A stretch of 64,000 nucleotides of DNA from Sporosarcina sp. ACRSL (lineage in GTDB: Bacteria; Bacillota; Bacilli; Bacillales_A; Planococcaceae), in assembly GCF_022346605.1 (NCBI RefSeq), contig NZ_JAKRNT010000009.1:62001-126000 (forward strand). The letters run 5' to 3'. The notes under the pieces were generated by a model that worked only from the letters and a program-made list of their open reading frames with translations, ran no database searches and was not told where the DNA came from. Below are positions 54,188-62,600 of the stretch, piece after piece. The number at the start of each line of letters is the position of its first letter. Within the stretch, counting starts at the first letter, position 1. The position numbers and the translations under genes were made by a program.

Positions 54188-55428
54188 TTAAAAGGAAGTT
54201 AAGCAAACGGGTTTAGTGTTAGGCATAAACCATCGATCTAAATGTTTTACTGGCCAATTGTTCACTTCTACTTTTCCATATTGGACTAGCTGCTCCATGC
54301 TAATACAACCCATCCACCAAGAAATTATATCTGAAATCGAAATCTCAAATCAACTTCATCCCTAGAAATGGGCGATTTTTCGATGCTCCAAGAATCTTCG
54401 CTAAATGTTAAATGGTAACTACCGTTTTGCTCCTGAATAAACGAATCCTGGACAAATATAGTAATCGTTACAGAGCTTTCTGGTCGATCTAAGGAATGAA
54501 AATTAGTTTGTTGCACAAATGACCTGATAGAGCTTATTCTGTACATGATCCCGGTACCAACAGTTCCTATTTTATGATAAACACTTAGAATCAATCGATT
54601 GCTATCGTTTCTAGGATCTTCAAATTGATGAATAAGTGATTCATCATGCGTTCGAACGTATACACGATCTACTTGAAACTGCTGTGAATGAATCCACGTA
54701 CACATATCGATGAAAGTGCTTGGCTTCGTCCATACCCATTCAAGAATATTCATTTCATGATGAAGAAAATGACTATCTTTTACTGGTTGTAGTGTATAAG
54801 CAAGTGTACCAACTAACTCATTTCCCTCATAAACTCCGGCATAATACGAAACTTTTTTCTTAATAAAGTTTCGTTCTATCATGCCATGTTGCATAGATAC
54901 TTATTTATTGTAGGTGGCAACAATCTCTTCCTCATTGGCCTCAGACAACATGACTACTTTTTTTCTATCACCACTGCTTGGAAAACTTGCAGGCTTCAGT
55001 TTATATTGATATCGTGTTGGTCCATAACCATATCCCATCTTTTGATAGAAAGATGTATTAAAAGCGTATTACGATACAACCCCAACATTTTCTTGTCTAG
55101 CAAGCTCGTGAAAATGTTGTAGTAACTGTTTCGCTACACCTTCTTTTTTATGAAAAAAGTGAACTACTACTGTACCAATTCCCCAAATACGAACAATCTT
55201 TCCGTTTACATTCCCTTTAAGGTCATGGAGTTTATATAAACCTAACAACTCATTTTGTTCGGTAAACAGCCCGTAAAGCGTTAAATTATTTTCAGATTCA
55301 ATTTCAAAACTGAGTCGCTCATTAAATGCATTTTGAGCTTCCTCTGTCGATATTTGCATCCCTGGATAAGCCATTGCTACTAGAGAAGCAGCTTGTTTTA
55401 AATCGTTTTTAGTTAATAAACGAATCAC
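54188..55428 (-). pseudogene. Eis-like GNAT acetyltransferase, broken by two stops and a frameshift
   Basis: Starting at GTG 55428 (AGAAGGAGG upstream) the frame gives IRLLTKNDLKQAASLVAMAY, an N-terminal GNAT domain with a TAA at 55069. The same frame continues YAFNTSFYQKMGYGYGPTRY to a second TAA near 54904, then reopens as a 189-aa stretch (QHGMIERNFIKKKVSYYAGV ...). A frameshift near 54325 leads to DIISWWMGCISMEQLVQYGK and ends with NTKPVCLTSF at 54188. Two GNAT domains plus an SCP2-like C-terminus ending PxCLTxF and a total of ~413 codons match Eis-type acetyltransferases. Sequencing error cannot account easily for three lesions. Confidence 0.75.
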
Positions 55429-55464
55429 GTAAATCCTCCTTCTGTAATTACATTGGAATAACAA

Positions 55465-55778
55465 GTTTGTGAAAGTTACTCCATTGATCTCTCAGTTGAA
55501 ATTGGTTGATTAAAACCTAAGATAAATGAAAGGGTAAAACCATTACATGCTTGATTGTTTAACAGCACATTTTGTACATCTTGCTCTAACGAGTTAAATT
55601 TATTTGTAACTTACATACATATTTTCCCTCTTTATACATATTTCGACAAAAGGAGAAGGAAACCCTTCTATTGCCTTACGGTTTCCTTTTTTTGCATTGA
55701 ACTATATATATCCGACAATCTGCTACCCTTCCTATTCAATCATCGCGCCCGTTTGCTTAAATTTATGAAACCCTTTTC
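55465..55778. other. Intergenic stretch with a plus-strand terminator-like hairpin
   Basis: No gene is seen. GGAAACC/GGTTTCC arms (55658-55686) with a run of seven T form a plus-strand terminator, though no plus-strand gene precedes it. Confidence 0.5.
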
Positions 55779-56843
55779 TTAATCCGAGAGTTTCACTCTA
55801 ATAATTTTGAAAGGATACATTTTCTCCCTATAAGCCGAGTAATTAATCGGAAATTCTTCACCGCCGATCACTTCAATAGCGGTTCCATCCTCAGGAATAT
55901 AAACGATCGGATTAATGGTCAATTGAGTGGCATCGTCCTTTATTGGATCAAATAAAAAATTCCCTTTTAAGTATCGACTGCCAGTTGCACTGCCATTATT
56001 CTGTTTGTATTCATTTCCGTTCTCGTCAAAAACTTCAAAACGAATGAAGCTCGCTATGTGCTGATCATACGGACTTTCGATTTTGTAATTAAGAAGCATC
56101 CCACCCGGCCCGGACTCAATTGACGTCACAATCAATTTAAGATTAAGATCTTCAAGCTGCTGTACTTCATTGATTGTAATCAACCTTTGATCTGCCTGTT
56201 TGACCACCGGGATCTGGAAGTCCCATTTTTCACCGTCTTCTCCTTCAAACCAGAGTCCTAATTCAAATTTTCCCTTTAGCGGTACCGTCTCTTCTTGATA
56301 GTAAGTCAATTCGTAAATTCCAGTCCTTTCCGACGGACTGATGACTACCTCATCATATCTTCCCATGCCGGAAGCATACTGTTGCCCGTCGATCGTCCAA
56401 GAAGGCGTTAAGTAATTATCAGTAATCGGGACATCCGAAGCCAATGAATAACTAAAAGTGAACCGAGTTCCGTCATAGAACAGCTCATCAATCGTCAATG
56501 ATTTTCCGTTGACCGTTTTCGTCTCTCCGATTATTTGAGCTAAGCCCGTTTCGCTTACTTGTACCAACCCTTTGTCTTTGGACTGGCTGAAAATGGAACC
56601 GATAATCGGAATTTGTGTTACGAATTTCGCCATAGCAGGCGAAACAGCTGCTGAACCGAGCAAAATGCCCAAAGACAAGACAGCGCCACTTGTTCCGATC
56701 GCCATTCTCTGCCAAACCATCCTTTTCCGTTTCGGCATCTCCCCATCCAAAACGTTATCTATAATAGTATCCAACTTTTCAACCGGCACTTGGATTTTAT
56801 CGATTTCCCTTTTAAATGATGGAATTTTGTCGTTCAATGACAT
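55779..56843 (-). CDS. DUF4179-domain protein, probable anti-sigma partner
   Basis: A 354-aa protein. A ~45-residue cytoplasmic N-terminus (LNDKIPSFKREIDKIQVPVE ...) precedes one membrane helix (~48-70, AIGTSGAVLSLGILLGSAAV). A large outside beta-rich DUF4179/DUF5643 region follows (SLTIDELFYDGTRFTFSYSL). This plan, directly after an ECF sigma gene, is the usual anti-sigma or signal-sensing partner (inference). Its start lies 32 nt inside the end of the sigma gene, with AAGGGAG upstream, so translation is coupled. Confidence 0.82.
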   Translation of the reverse strand: MSLNDKIPSFKREIDKIQVPVEKLDTIIDNVLDGEMPKRKRMVWQRMAIGTSGAVLSLGILLGSAAVSPAMAKFVTQIPIIGSIFSQSKDKGLVQVSETGLAQIIGETKTVNGKSLTIDELFYDGTRFTFSYSLASDVPITDNYLTPSWTIDGQQYASGMGRYDEVVISPSERTGIYELTYYQEETVPLKGKFELGLWFEGEDGEKWDFQIPVVKQADQRLITINEVQQLEDLNLKLIVTSIESGPGGMLLNYKIESPYDQHIASFIRFEVFDENGNEYKQNNGSATGSRYLKGNFLFDPIKDDATQLTINPIVYIPEDGTAIEVIGGEEFPINYSAYREKMYPFKIIRVKLSD

Positions 56844-57360
56844 ACACTCCCTTCAATTTTGACTTCAACTGTCCAAGACCCCTGCGGATATTCGTCTTAA
56901 CTGTTCCTTCAGGGCATTCCAAAAATACCGAAATCTGCTTCACCGAATAATCCTCGTAGTAACGCAATAACAGAACCGTTTTATACTTTTCCTCTATTTC
57001 ATTGAGCGCATTCATTAAGTCTATCTGTACTTCGACACCGCCATGTTCCTCTTGGCCGCCCTCTTCAATCATTCCTTGATCGATCGGCACTATATTCTTC
57101 TTATTCTTCAGTATCCGAAGCGCTGTGTTAATTAGAATCCGTGTAATCCAAGTGGAAAAATAGCGGTCTTCCTTCAATAAATGAATGGAAGTGAACGCAT
57201 TCAGAACCGTCTCCTGAAACACTTCCAATGCATCATTCTCGTTTTTCATATATATGAAAGCCATCTTATACAACTTCTCTTTCTCGTCATGCATTAATGC
57301 CTCAAACGCCTGCTTGTCTCCTTTCTTCGCACGTGCAACTAATTTTCTTTTCAAGACCAA
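56812..57360 (-). CDS. ECF-type sigma-70 family RNA polymerase sigma factor
   Basis: A 182-aa sigma factor with region 2 (~20-90: ENDALEVFQETVLNAF and FSTWITRILINTA) and region 4 (~115-170: LRYYEDYSVKQISVFLECPE and GTVKTNIRRGL). It directs transcription of a small regulon when its membrane partner, the next gene, releases it. The start TTG has AAAGGGGGG upstream; a second TTG two codons later is possible. No clear autoregulatory ECF promoter was found. Confidence 0.9.
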   Translation of the reverse strand: MVLKRKLVARAKKGDKQAFEALMHDEKEKLYKMAFIYMKNENDALEVFQETVLNAFTSIHLLKEDRYFSTWITRILINTALRILKNKKNIVPIDQGMIEEGGQEEHGGVEVQIDLMNALNEIEEKYKTVLLLRYYEDYSVKQISVFLECPEGTVKTNIRRGLGQLKSKLKGVYVIERQNSII

Positions 57361-57459
57361 TCGGCACCCCCCTTTCCTTGCTCTATCTATTAGAGCATCA
57401 TATCACTGAAAACGATTCAACTTTTCAAGAATTGAAAAGATTTAATCCGAACACGAAAA

Positions 57460-57495
57460 ACCAACTTGCTATTCCATGCAAGTTGGTTCTTTTTA
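57460..57495. terminator. Bidirectional terminator-like hairpin
   Basis: ACCAACTTGC/GCAAGTTGGT with T runs on both strands, upstream of the sigma gene; a second palindrome CTTTTCAAGAATTGAAAAG lies at 57421-57439. Confidence 0.65.
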
Positions 57496-58069
57496 AATGC
57501 ACGTCTTCACACTCCGTGTTGCCTGGCCCGATAAGTTAAAAAACAAACTTCTAAATTAACAAAGTTAACCATTACGTGTTTCTCCTGTTATCAGAGACCA
57601 TTGAGTTTTTCTTCATCTGATTACGAAAAATTAGATAATTTGGGTTGTCAGAGCAATGCAAATCAAAGTAATTAGTAGTCGAAAAATACGATCATCCACA
57701 GACACGTTAGTCGGAAAACTCATTAATAGCCAGAATACAGAAGATAAGGTGTTTACCCCGAATAACGTATCCCCAACGATATCTTTCCAAACACGTTATT
57801 GAAATACGTTTTTTGATTACCTTCTGTTCATCTGATCTTTAAAAGTCCATAGGCTCCAGGATGCTTTCCAATACCTCTTGCTGCATGGATTTTACTTTAT
57901 TCAGCGTTCTTTTAGTCAACAAAAAAACCTCCTAATATAATTATTAGAAGGTTTTCTCCATTCTAAGTTTGTAGAAAAATGAAGGGATATTCACCAAAGT
58001 TCGTATCCTGTTCATTTACCTTACCCACTTAAAACATTGATATGACGCGGTTTACACCGCATTTATTTA
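57496..58069. other. Gene-poor stretch next to the prophage
   Basis: AT-rich. Apart from a possible 26-codon ORF at 57839-57919 and its hairpin, nothing is recognised. Confidence 0.5.
57839..57919 (-). CDS. Possible 26-aa ORF
   Basis: TTG start with AGGAGG 8 nt upstream, reading MTKRTLNKVKSMQQEVLESI then LEPMDF. The ribosome site lies in one arm of a hairpin (AACCTTCTAATAAT... against ATTAGGAGGTT) ending in seven T, so the transcript could terminate or be occluded there. It may be a gene fragment. Confidence 0.25.
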   Translation of the reverse strand: MTKRTLNKVKSMQQEVLESILEPMDF

Positions 58070-58116
58070 CGTCCCAGGCAGGAATCGAACCTGCGACCCA
58101 CAGCTTAGGAGGCTGT
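58070..58116 (-). other. Attachment-site scar: 3' part of a tRNA-Arg(CCT) gene (left prophage border)
   Basis: On the minus strand: anticodon stem-loop ACAGC-CTCCTAA-GCTGT (anticodon CCT), variable GGGTC, T arm GCAGG-TTCGATT-CCTGC, then acceptor 3' strand CTGGGAC-G. The 5' acceptor strand GTCCCAG and the D arm are absent: sequence before the anticodon stem is unrelated. A tRNA cut at the anticodon arm is the usual attL/attR of a phage that integrated into a tRNA 3' end. The rebuilt tRNA should lie at the far end of the prophage on the same strand. Confidence 0.8.
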
Positions 58117-58299
58117 TCGTTTTACACCTCGGAACACTGACGCTAAGTCAAACGTTGACGTGACGCTGTTTAATGCGCCTTCATGCGTTCTTTTGTGACA
58201 CGTTTCGACCCGCAAGTCATACGGCTTCGGTTGCGGAATCTGTGTTATTAACGATTATAGCGATATAACTTTCGCGCGTCAAAGGAACGAATTACCTCG
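58117..58299. other. Prophage border spacer
   Basis: No gene. Short repeats of TGACGC/GTTGACG type (58138-58170) lie next to the attachment core and could be integrase arm sites (inference). Confidence 0.35.
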
Positions 58300-58563
58300 T
58301 CACAGAAACGCCTTCGCTACCGTCTTGCCTACGTTACTTTTAGCGGGCGCTTGCGCAACCATTGCGTCAGGCACTACAGGCATCGGCATCACTTGCGCAG
58401 GTGTAGCGGACAAGCTCGCACGGTCGCGATCAATAAGACGCTTAATATACGGACCGAACTTACCGCGCGCAGGGTCAGTCGCAAACGCGTAAAGCTCGCT
58501 TTCGTATTCGTCGTCGTGCGAAAATGACACCGCCTTGATTGTGCGATTCTCTTTCGCGTTCAT
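58300..58563 (-). CDS. Small RHH-like protein downstream of parM (putative ParR-like partner)
   Basis: An 87-aa protein. Residues 8-48 fit a ribbon-helix-helix: beta strand TIKAVSFSHD, then helices ESELYAFATDPARG and FGPYIKRLIDRDR. A Pro/Ala/Val-rich tail (~50-87) ends in KSNVGKTVAKAFL and might contact the filament, as the ParR tail does in ParM systems. It overlaps the parM stop by 4 nt (ATGA). The role as DNA adaptor is inferred from position, fold pattern and the repeats upstream of parM. Confidence 0.6.
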   Translation of the reverse strand: MNAKENRTIKAVSFSHDDEYESELYAFATDPARGKFGPYIKRLIDRDRASLSATPAQVMPMPVVPDAMVAQAPAKSNVGKTVAKAFL

Positions 58564-59420
58564 GCATACGTCAGCCTTGCGATTTCGTAGAAGCCGACTG
58601 CGTTAGCAAACGTAGGTAAGTGTATTTGTAGACCGTTGTGCGCGTTCAATTGCGGAATTAACGGCTTAATTTGCGTATAATGCTCCGCAAGTAATGGCAT
58701 GATGTCACTAGCGATTCCACCGCATACGAGGACGTTATCGGTCTTGCGCCATTTAAGTTGCGTTGTTGAACGTATGACAGCGCGCGCAATAGCATCCGCG
58801 TTCTCGCGACCACCCGACGTTTCTACACCGTAGTTAAACGTAGCCGACGCCGTATTGATATGCCGGTAATCGCTGATTGATGCGCAATTAACCGTCCCAC
58901 TACCGACGTCGATAATGCGGTAAACACCTTCGCGCGGTGACGCCATAGATGCGCCCGAGCCTTCGGCAGCTACGCCGACGCGATCAATCGTAAATGTGAA
59001 CGGCTTTCCATTAACCGTTATATTGTGAGTACCGCGCAATAAGAGTTCGAGCTTTTGCTTCTCCGACTTCTTATGCGAAATAATCGGCTGACCAACTACG
59101 AGGTCGAAGCGTTCAAAGCCCGGACAGTATTTCGTAGTATAGCGATAGATTGCGAGCAACACGCGAATCAACGTATCATCGTGCGCCTTACTGTCGCCAT
59201 ACATCGCACCGCCACCGAATTGATCCTCGTAGGATGCGAGAGTCCCTGCGTAACCTTTGCGTCCTTCATACGCGAACTCCATATCATCTTCGCCGAAATC
59301 TTCCTCGATGTTTCGCTCGAACCAATCGCAAATCGCCGTCCGGTAACTGTCAACTCCGTAAGGGCCTGCGGTCTTACCTCGATAATTCCCCGGATCGACA
59401 CCGAGTATCAACTTTGACAT
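58560..59420 (-). CDS. ParM/StbA-family actin-like ATPase (prophage partition filament)
   Basis: A 286-aa actin-fold protein. The phosphate-1 loop is LGVDPGNYRGK (6-16), phosphate-2 is IIDVGSGTVN (169-178), and the adenosine motif is VLVCGGIASDI (230-240). It is shorter than R1 ParM (320 aa) and has GNYRGKTAGP where other ParMs have GNGNxK. ParM filaments push replicons apart or move phage DNA. AAGGGGGAG precedes the ATG. It is first of a two-gene operon with the small RHH-like gene. Confidence 0.8.
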   Translation of the reverse strand: MSKLILGVDPGNYRGKTAGPYGVDSYRTAICDWFERNIEEDFGEDDMEFAYEGRKGYAGTLASYEDQFGGGAMYGDSKAHDDTLIRVLLAIYRYTTKYCPGFERFDLVVGQPIISHKKSEKQKLELLLRGTHNITVNGKPFTFTIDRVGVAAEGSGASMASPREGVYRIIDVGSGTVNCASISDYRHINTASATFNYGVETSGGRENADAIARAVIRSTTQLKWRKTDNVLVCGGIASDIMPLLAEHYTQIKPLIPQLNAHNGLQIHLPTFANAVGFYEIARLTYA

Positions 59421-59438
59421 ATAAACTCCCCCTTTTCG

Positions 59439-59510
59439 TTATACGAGCGTATAACAAACGGCTACTTTTACGCTTCGTCTGTTTTACGTCAGTATATCGC
59501 TCGTAAAACA
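59439..59510. promoter_or_regulatory. Inverted GTTWTACG repeats: candidate centromere/operator
   Basis: Two dyads: GTTATACG-AG-CGTATAAC (59439-59456) and GTTTTACG (59482-59489) with CGTAAAAC (59503-59510). A one-mismatch copy CTTTTACG is at 59466-59473. They lie right upstream of parM, where type II partition systems carry their parC iterons. Confidence 0.65.
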
Positions 59511-59529
59511 TACTACGCTGAACTTGCGT

Positions 59530-59539
59530 CGAATATTCG
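59530..59539. promoter_or_regulatory. Palindrome CGAATATTCG in the divergent promoter region
   Basis: A perfect 10-bp palindrome 80 nt before the divergent plus-strand gene; different in sequence from the GTTWTACG set. Confidence 0.35.
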
Positions 59540-59618
59540 TCAGACTTTCGCATAGACTAAAAATAAGTCCGCCACATGCCACAAATAGCGGGCTAATACA
59601 GCGAAATGAGGGCGATAA

Positions 59619-60293
59619 TTGTTTTTTAAAAAGAAAAATAAAAACGGAGAGGAACGCAAGGAGAGGTCGGATAAAAAAGTACACGTCGGCCCGACTATTT
59701 CTAGTAGACTAATATACGAGGTCGAGAGGTTCGCTTATATCACGGATCAACCAATCGGAAGAATCGGAGTATTACTATGTTACGAAGGAGTCCGCCATCG
59801 AGAAGTTATTGAGCGATTTGCGCCGTACTTCCAGCGGGGCATCTTACGCGTAGAGAATACGCTATTTTACGGCTATCCCGATAATCCTACTATTAACGAA
59901 CCGATAGAGTCCGAGGCTGCTGACCGCATTAGCATCCGTTTTACACAGCGAGATTACGAGGATATTAGTCTGCTTGCGAACTTACTTGACATATCCCCTA
60001 CGCGCGCAACAGCTATATTAATAGACGCAGCAATACGCCACCCCGAAATCATCGAATACATACTCCAACATCACAATAACCGCATGGCCGCCTTCGACGA
60101 CGTTACTACCGCAGAATTAAAGAAGTTCATGCGCTATGTCAATCGCGATAATCCGTATAAGGCTACGTGGAATGAAACGCTTGTCTTTCTCGTAGAAGGC
60201 GCAAAGCAGAAGTTCCGAGGCATCACCCGCAAGATTACGCCGAAAGCCGTTGACCGCGAAACCTACCGGTGGAACTTCGACGACTCAGATTGA
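59619..60293 (+). CDS. Prophage protein with two RHH-like segments
   Basis: A 224-aa protein. It has a very basic N-terminus (FFKKKNKNGEERKERSDKK). Then come two segments that read like ribbon-helix-helix units: ~21-62 (VHVGPTISSRLIYEVERFAY ... GVLLCYEGVR) and ~102-145 (DRISIRFTQRDYEDISLLAN ... ILIDAAIRH). A C-terminal basic region follows. The start is TTG with GAGG 7 nt upstream. It is the only plus-strand gene of the visible prophage, divergent from parM across the repeat-rich spacer, so it may repress or act with the partition operon. Not matched to a known family. Confidence 0.6.
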   Translation: MFFKKKNKNGEERKERSDKKVHVGPTISSRLIYEVERFAYITDQPIGRIGVLLCYEGVRHREVIERFAPYFQRGILRVENTLFYGYPDNPTINEPIESEAADRISIRFTQRDYEDISLLANLLDISPTRATAILIDAAIRHPEIIEYILQHHNNRMAAFDDVTTAELKKFMRYVNRDNPYKATWNETLVFLVEGAKQKFRGITRKITPKAVDRETYRWNFDDSD

Positions 60294-60644
60294 ACCGCGC
60301 ATTAAGTAGATTTCGAGAAGTTCCTCCGTCCGATTGCGCAATCTAACGTTTAAATAACGCCGTTCCTCCGTATAGCCGCCGTAGTAAAATATGTATGTCG
60401 TAAATGTATCGCCTACTGCCCCGCGTTCTAGGCGCAGTTTATTCGCGCGCAAGTAATCCGCAGTCTCTTTTATATCGCGCTGTACTGCCTCGATTGCGGC
60501 GTCAATCAGACGTAAATAAGGCGCCTTTAGTTTGAATGAACCGCGCTCAATGGTCGCACGATCCCGCGATAGTATCGTAAGAACTAGCGGTAAATACAGT
60601 TGATTCTCGAAATACGGCAAAGATTCCTCGGGAATTAACGCCAT
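60285..60644 (-). CDS. Uncharacterised prophage protein (119 aa)
   Basis: It reads ALIPEESLPYFENQLYLPLV, then helices with LKAPYLRLIDAAIEAVQRDI and a C-terminal YLNVRLRNRTEELLEIYLMR. Mostly alpha-helical, charged, no membrane helix. AAGGAGG lies 8 nt before the ATG at 60644; the frame extends upstream through the endolysin terminator and is cut there. It converges with the RHH-like gene and overlaps it by 9 nt. Confidence 0.65.
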   Translation of the reverse strand: MALIPEESLPYFENQLYLPLVLTILSRDRATIERGSFKLKAPYLRLIDAAIEAVQRDIKETADYLRANKLRLERGAVGDTFTTYIFYYGGYTEERRYLNVRLRNRTEELLEIYLMRGSI

Positions 60645-60673
60645 GACATACGCCTCCTTTACGCCATTATAAC

Positions 60674-60711
60674 AAAAAAAAAGACGCCCCATCCACGACG
60701 GATAGGGCGTT
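60674..60711 (-). terminator. Terminator of the lysis operon
   Basis: AACGCCCTATCC/GGATGGGGCGT stem followed by nine T on the minus strand. Confidence 0.9.
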
Positions 60712-60715
60712 ACTC

Positions 60716-61993
60716 TTATTTATTTGCGCGAATCAACGCGCCGACTGCAAGCGCTGCTACATCGCCATCCGCGATGTTTCCATCCGCTAGTTTCTTAATC
60801 CAAGATTCGGAGTAGCCCGCATCTACCGCAGCCCTAACCGCAATCTCGCGTTGCGCCTTGCTTCCGAGAAACGTTTCCCATTCCTTCCGCAATGTACCGC
60901 TTGTAAACTGCATATCGTCCGCCTCCTTTGCAGGCGTGTGCGAAGACGCTACCGGTTTCTTCCGCAATTTAAAGTAAGTCGCCAAGCCGTCCGCGATTGC
61001 GTAGCCTTGCGCCTTTAGCTTCGCAGGATTGCGCATAGCCTTGATATCAACCGTCGAATCCATAAAGCCGCCTTCGGTTAATATCGCAGGCATCCGGCTT
61101 TCACGCGTCATGTGTAAGTTCTTCGTCTTTACGCCACGGTTACGTAAGCCCATCGCCGCTACAATCCGCGGGTGTACGATAGCAGCGATATCCCTTGACG
61201 CCTTGCTTGCGTTAGGCGCTACGTAAGTCTCTACGCCGCCATGCGTCGCCCACACGCCTTTATCCGCGTTGTGATGAATCGATACGAGGACGTCTGCGCC
61301 CCACGCGTTAGCCTTGTCGGTACGTTTGCGCAAAGGAACATCAGTCCGTCCGGTCGGATCGTCAAGTCGCAATATAGATACGTCTTGATACGTATTCAAA
61401 CGCTCAACGCACGCAAGCAAGACCGCATTATTGAACGTCCATTCGAATTCACCATCGGGCGTGCGCTTGCCGGGCGTGTTGATTCCGTGACCTGCGTCCA
61501 ACGCAATTTTAACCACCTTATCGCCATCCTTATCGTATTTAGTTAATTCGTATCGTCCGATACAATCGTTTAGCTTCGCTGGATACCTTACATCTGTCGC
61601 ATAGCCCGCCGCAAACACTGCAGCCGTAACCTCGCGGTAATCCGTCTGATTGAGGACTGCGGCGTACCGATTGTGCGACTCCCATCCGGTACCGTGCGTA
61701 TACTTGCGGACTAGATCGATAACGCAACCTTCATATGACGGATACTTGCGAAAGTCTGCGTCTATATGATAAACGGTGCCGTCCGGCTTTTGCTCCGCCG
61801 TGCGCTTCGTGTAAACTTCGCCTTTCCAGCCGGCTCCGGCTTTAATTCCGAATAGGTTGCGCGCATTGACGGCGAGTTCCGATGCGCCGGACGCCGATTC
61901 TACGATTCCCTGCGCAATAATTAACGAAGGCAAGACGCCGTTCGTGCGTCCGTGTTTAATCGCAAACGGCGCCAGTTGCTCTACGAAACTCAA
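60716..61993 (-). CDS. Prophage endolysin: glucosaminidase domain plus N-acetylmuramoyl-L-alanine amidase
   Basis: A 425-aa two-enzyme lysin. Residues ~1-155 are a mannosyl-glycoprotein endo-beta-N-acetylglucosaminidase domain (IIAQGIVESASGASELA with catalytic Glu, NLFGIKAG). Residues ~163-345 are a zinc Amidase_3 domain (KIALDAGHGINTPGK, FEWTFNN, VSIHHNA, ILTEGGFMDS). The last ~65 residues are a short wall-binding-like tail (EWETFLGSKAQREIAVRAAV). It overlaps the holin stop by 4 nt, the usual holin-lysin coupling. Confidence 0.9.
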   Translation of the reverse strand: MSFVEQLAPFAIKHGRTNGVLPSLIIAQGIVESASGASELAVNARNLFGIKAGAGWKGEVYTKRTAEQKPDGTVYHIDADFRKYPSYEGCVIDLVRKYTHGTGWESHNRYAAVLNQTDYREVTAAVFAAGYATDVRYPAKLNDCIGRYELTKYDKDGDKVVKIALDAGHGINTPGKRTPDGEFEWTFNNAVLLACVERLNTYQDVSILRLDDPTGRTDVPLRKRTDKANAWGADVLVSIHHNADKGVWATHGGVETYVAPNASKASRDIAAIVHPRIVAAMGLRNRGVKTKNLHMTRESRMPAILTEGGFMDSTVDIKAMRNPAKLKAQGYAIADGLATYFKLRKKPVASSHTPAKEADDMQFTSGTLRKEWETFLGSKAQREIAVRAAVDAGYSESWIKKLADGNIADGDVAALAVGALIRANK

Positions 61994-62271
61994 TTTGAAT
62001 TATCTTTCGGCCGCTCGTAACGGAGAGCATCCGTACTGTCCGATATGCCACGCACGACCGGGTCATTTACCGCGTTAAATACGCTGACTCCGATCATGAA
62101 CAAGACATACGGATTAGATAGCGCGTCCGTAATAATATCGAATAGAACGCCCCATGTCGTAATGTCGCTGCCTGTGATTCCGAAGTATGCGCCAATCGGA
62201 ACTGCGACGGCTAATACTATTTGCGTCCAAAACATCGGGTTTCTAAATCGTACCTTCCAGTTAATGCGCAT
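61990..62271 (-). CDS. Phage holin, phi-LC3-type
   Basis: A 93-aa membrane protein with two helices: ~13-33 (FWTQIVLAVAVPIGAYFGIT) and ~52-70. The N-terminus INWKVRFRNPMFW and the later FNAVNDPVVRGISDSTDALR are the phi-LC3 holin pattern. It times lysis by opening the membrane for the endolysin. It sits between the XhlA-like gene and the endolysin gene. Confidence 0.9.
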   Translation of the reverse strand: MRINWKVRFRNPMFWTQIVLAVAVPIGAYFGITGSDITTWGVLFDIITDALSNPYVLFMIGVSVFNAVNDPVVRGISDSTDALRYERPKDNSN

Positions 62272-62291
62272 GTAATTCGTCCTCCATTCGT

Positions 62292-62600
62292 TTATTGTCC
62301 GAAGATTGATACGATAGCTATTCCGAGCAGCCCTCCGCAGATTGCCGTGATTACTGCGGTGATGATTGCGCCCGTAATCTTTCTGCGGATGAAATTCGTA
62401 TCCTCTTTAATTTCGCTGAGTGTCGCCTTTAACGTCGAAATCTCCTGATCCTGCAATTTATCCGACATTTGTAAGTCGCGTATATCGTCCTTGATTCCGA
62501 TTTGATTCGCGTTCAAGCGATTAATATCGTTCTTTATGTCCGTGATGTCTTGGTTAACGCGTTCCCGCCATAAGTCCATATCGACAGACCCTCCATTCAT
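62292..62600 (-). CDS. XhlA-like (haemolysin XhlA family) lysis accessory protein
   Basis: A 102-aa protein: a coiled-coil N-terminus (~10-72, RVNQDITDIKNDINRLNANQ ...) and one C-terminal helix (~78-98, GAIITAVITAICGGLLGIAI), the XhlA plan. In PBSX, XhlA works with the holin XhlB and amidase XlyA. AAGGGGG precedes Met1, and GGAGGG precedes Met8, so both starts could be used. Confidence 0.8.
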   Translation of the reverse strand: MNGGSVDMDLWRERVNQDITDIKNDINRLNANQIGIKDDIRDLQMSDKLQDQEISTLKATLSEIKEDTNFIRRKITGAIITAVITAICGGLLGIAIVSIFGQ

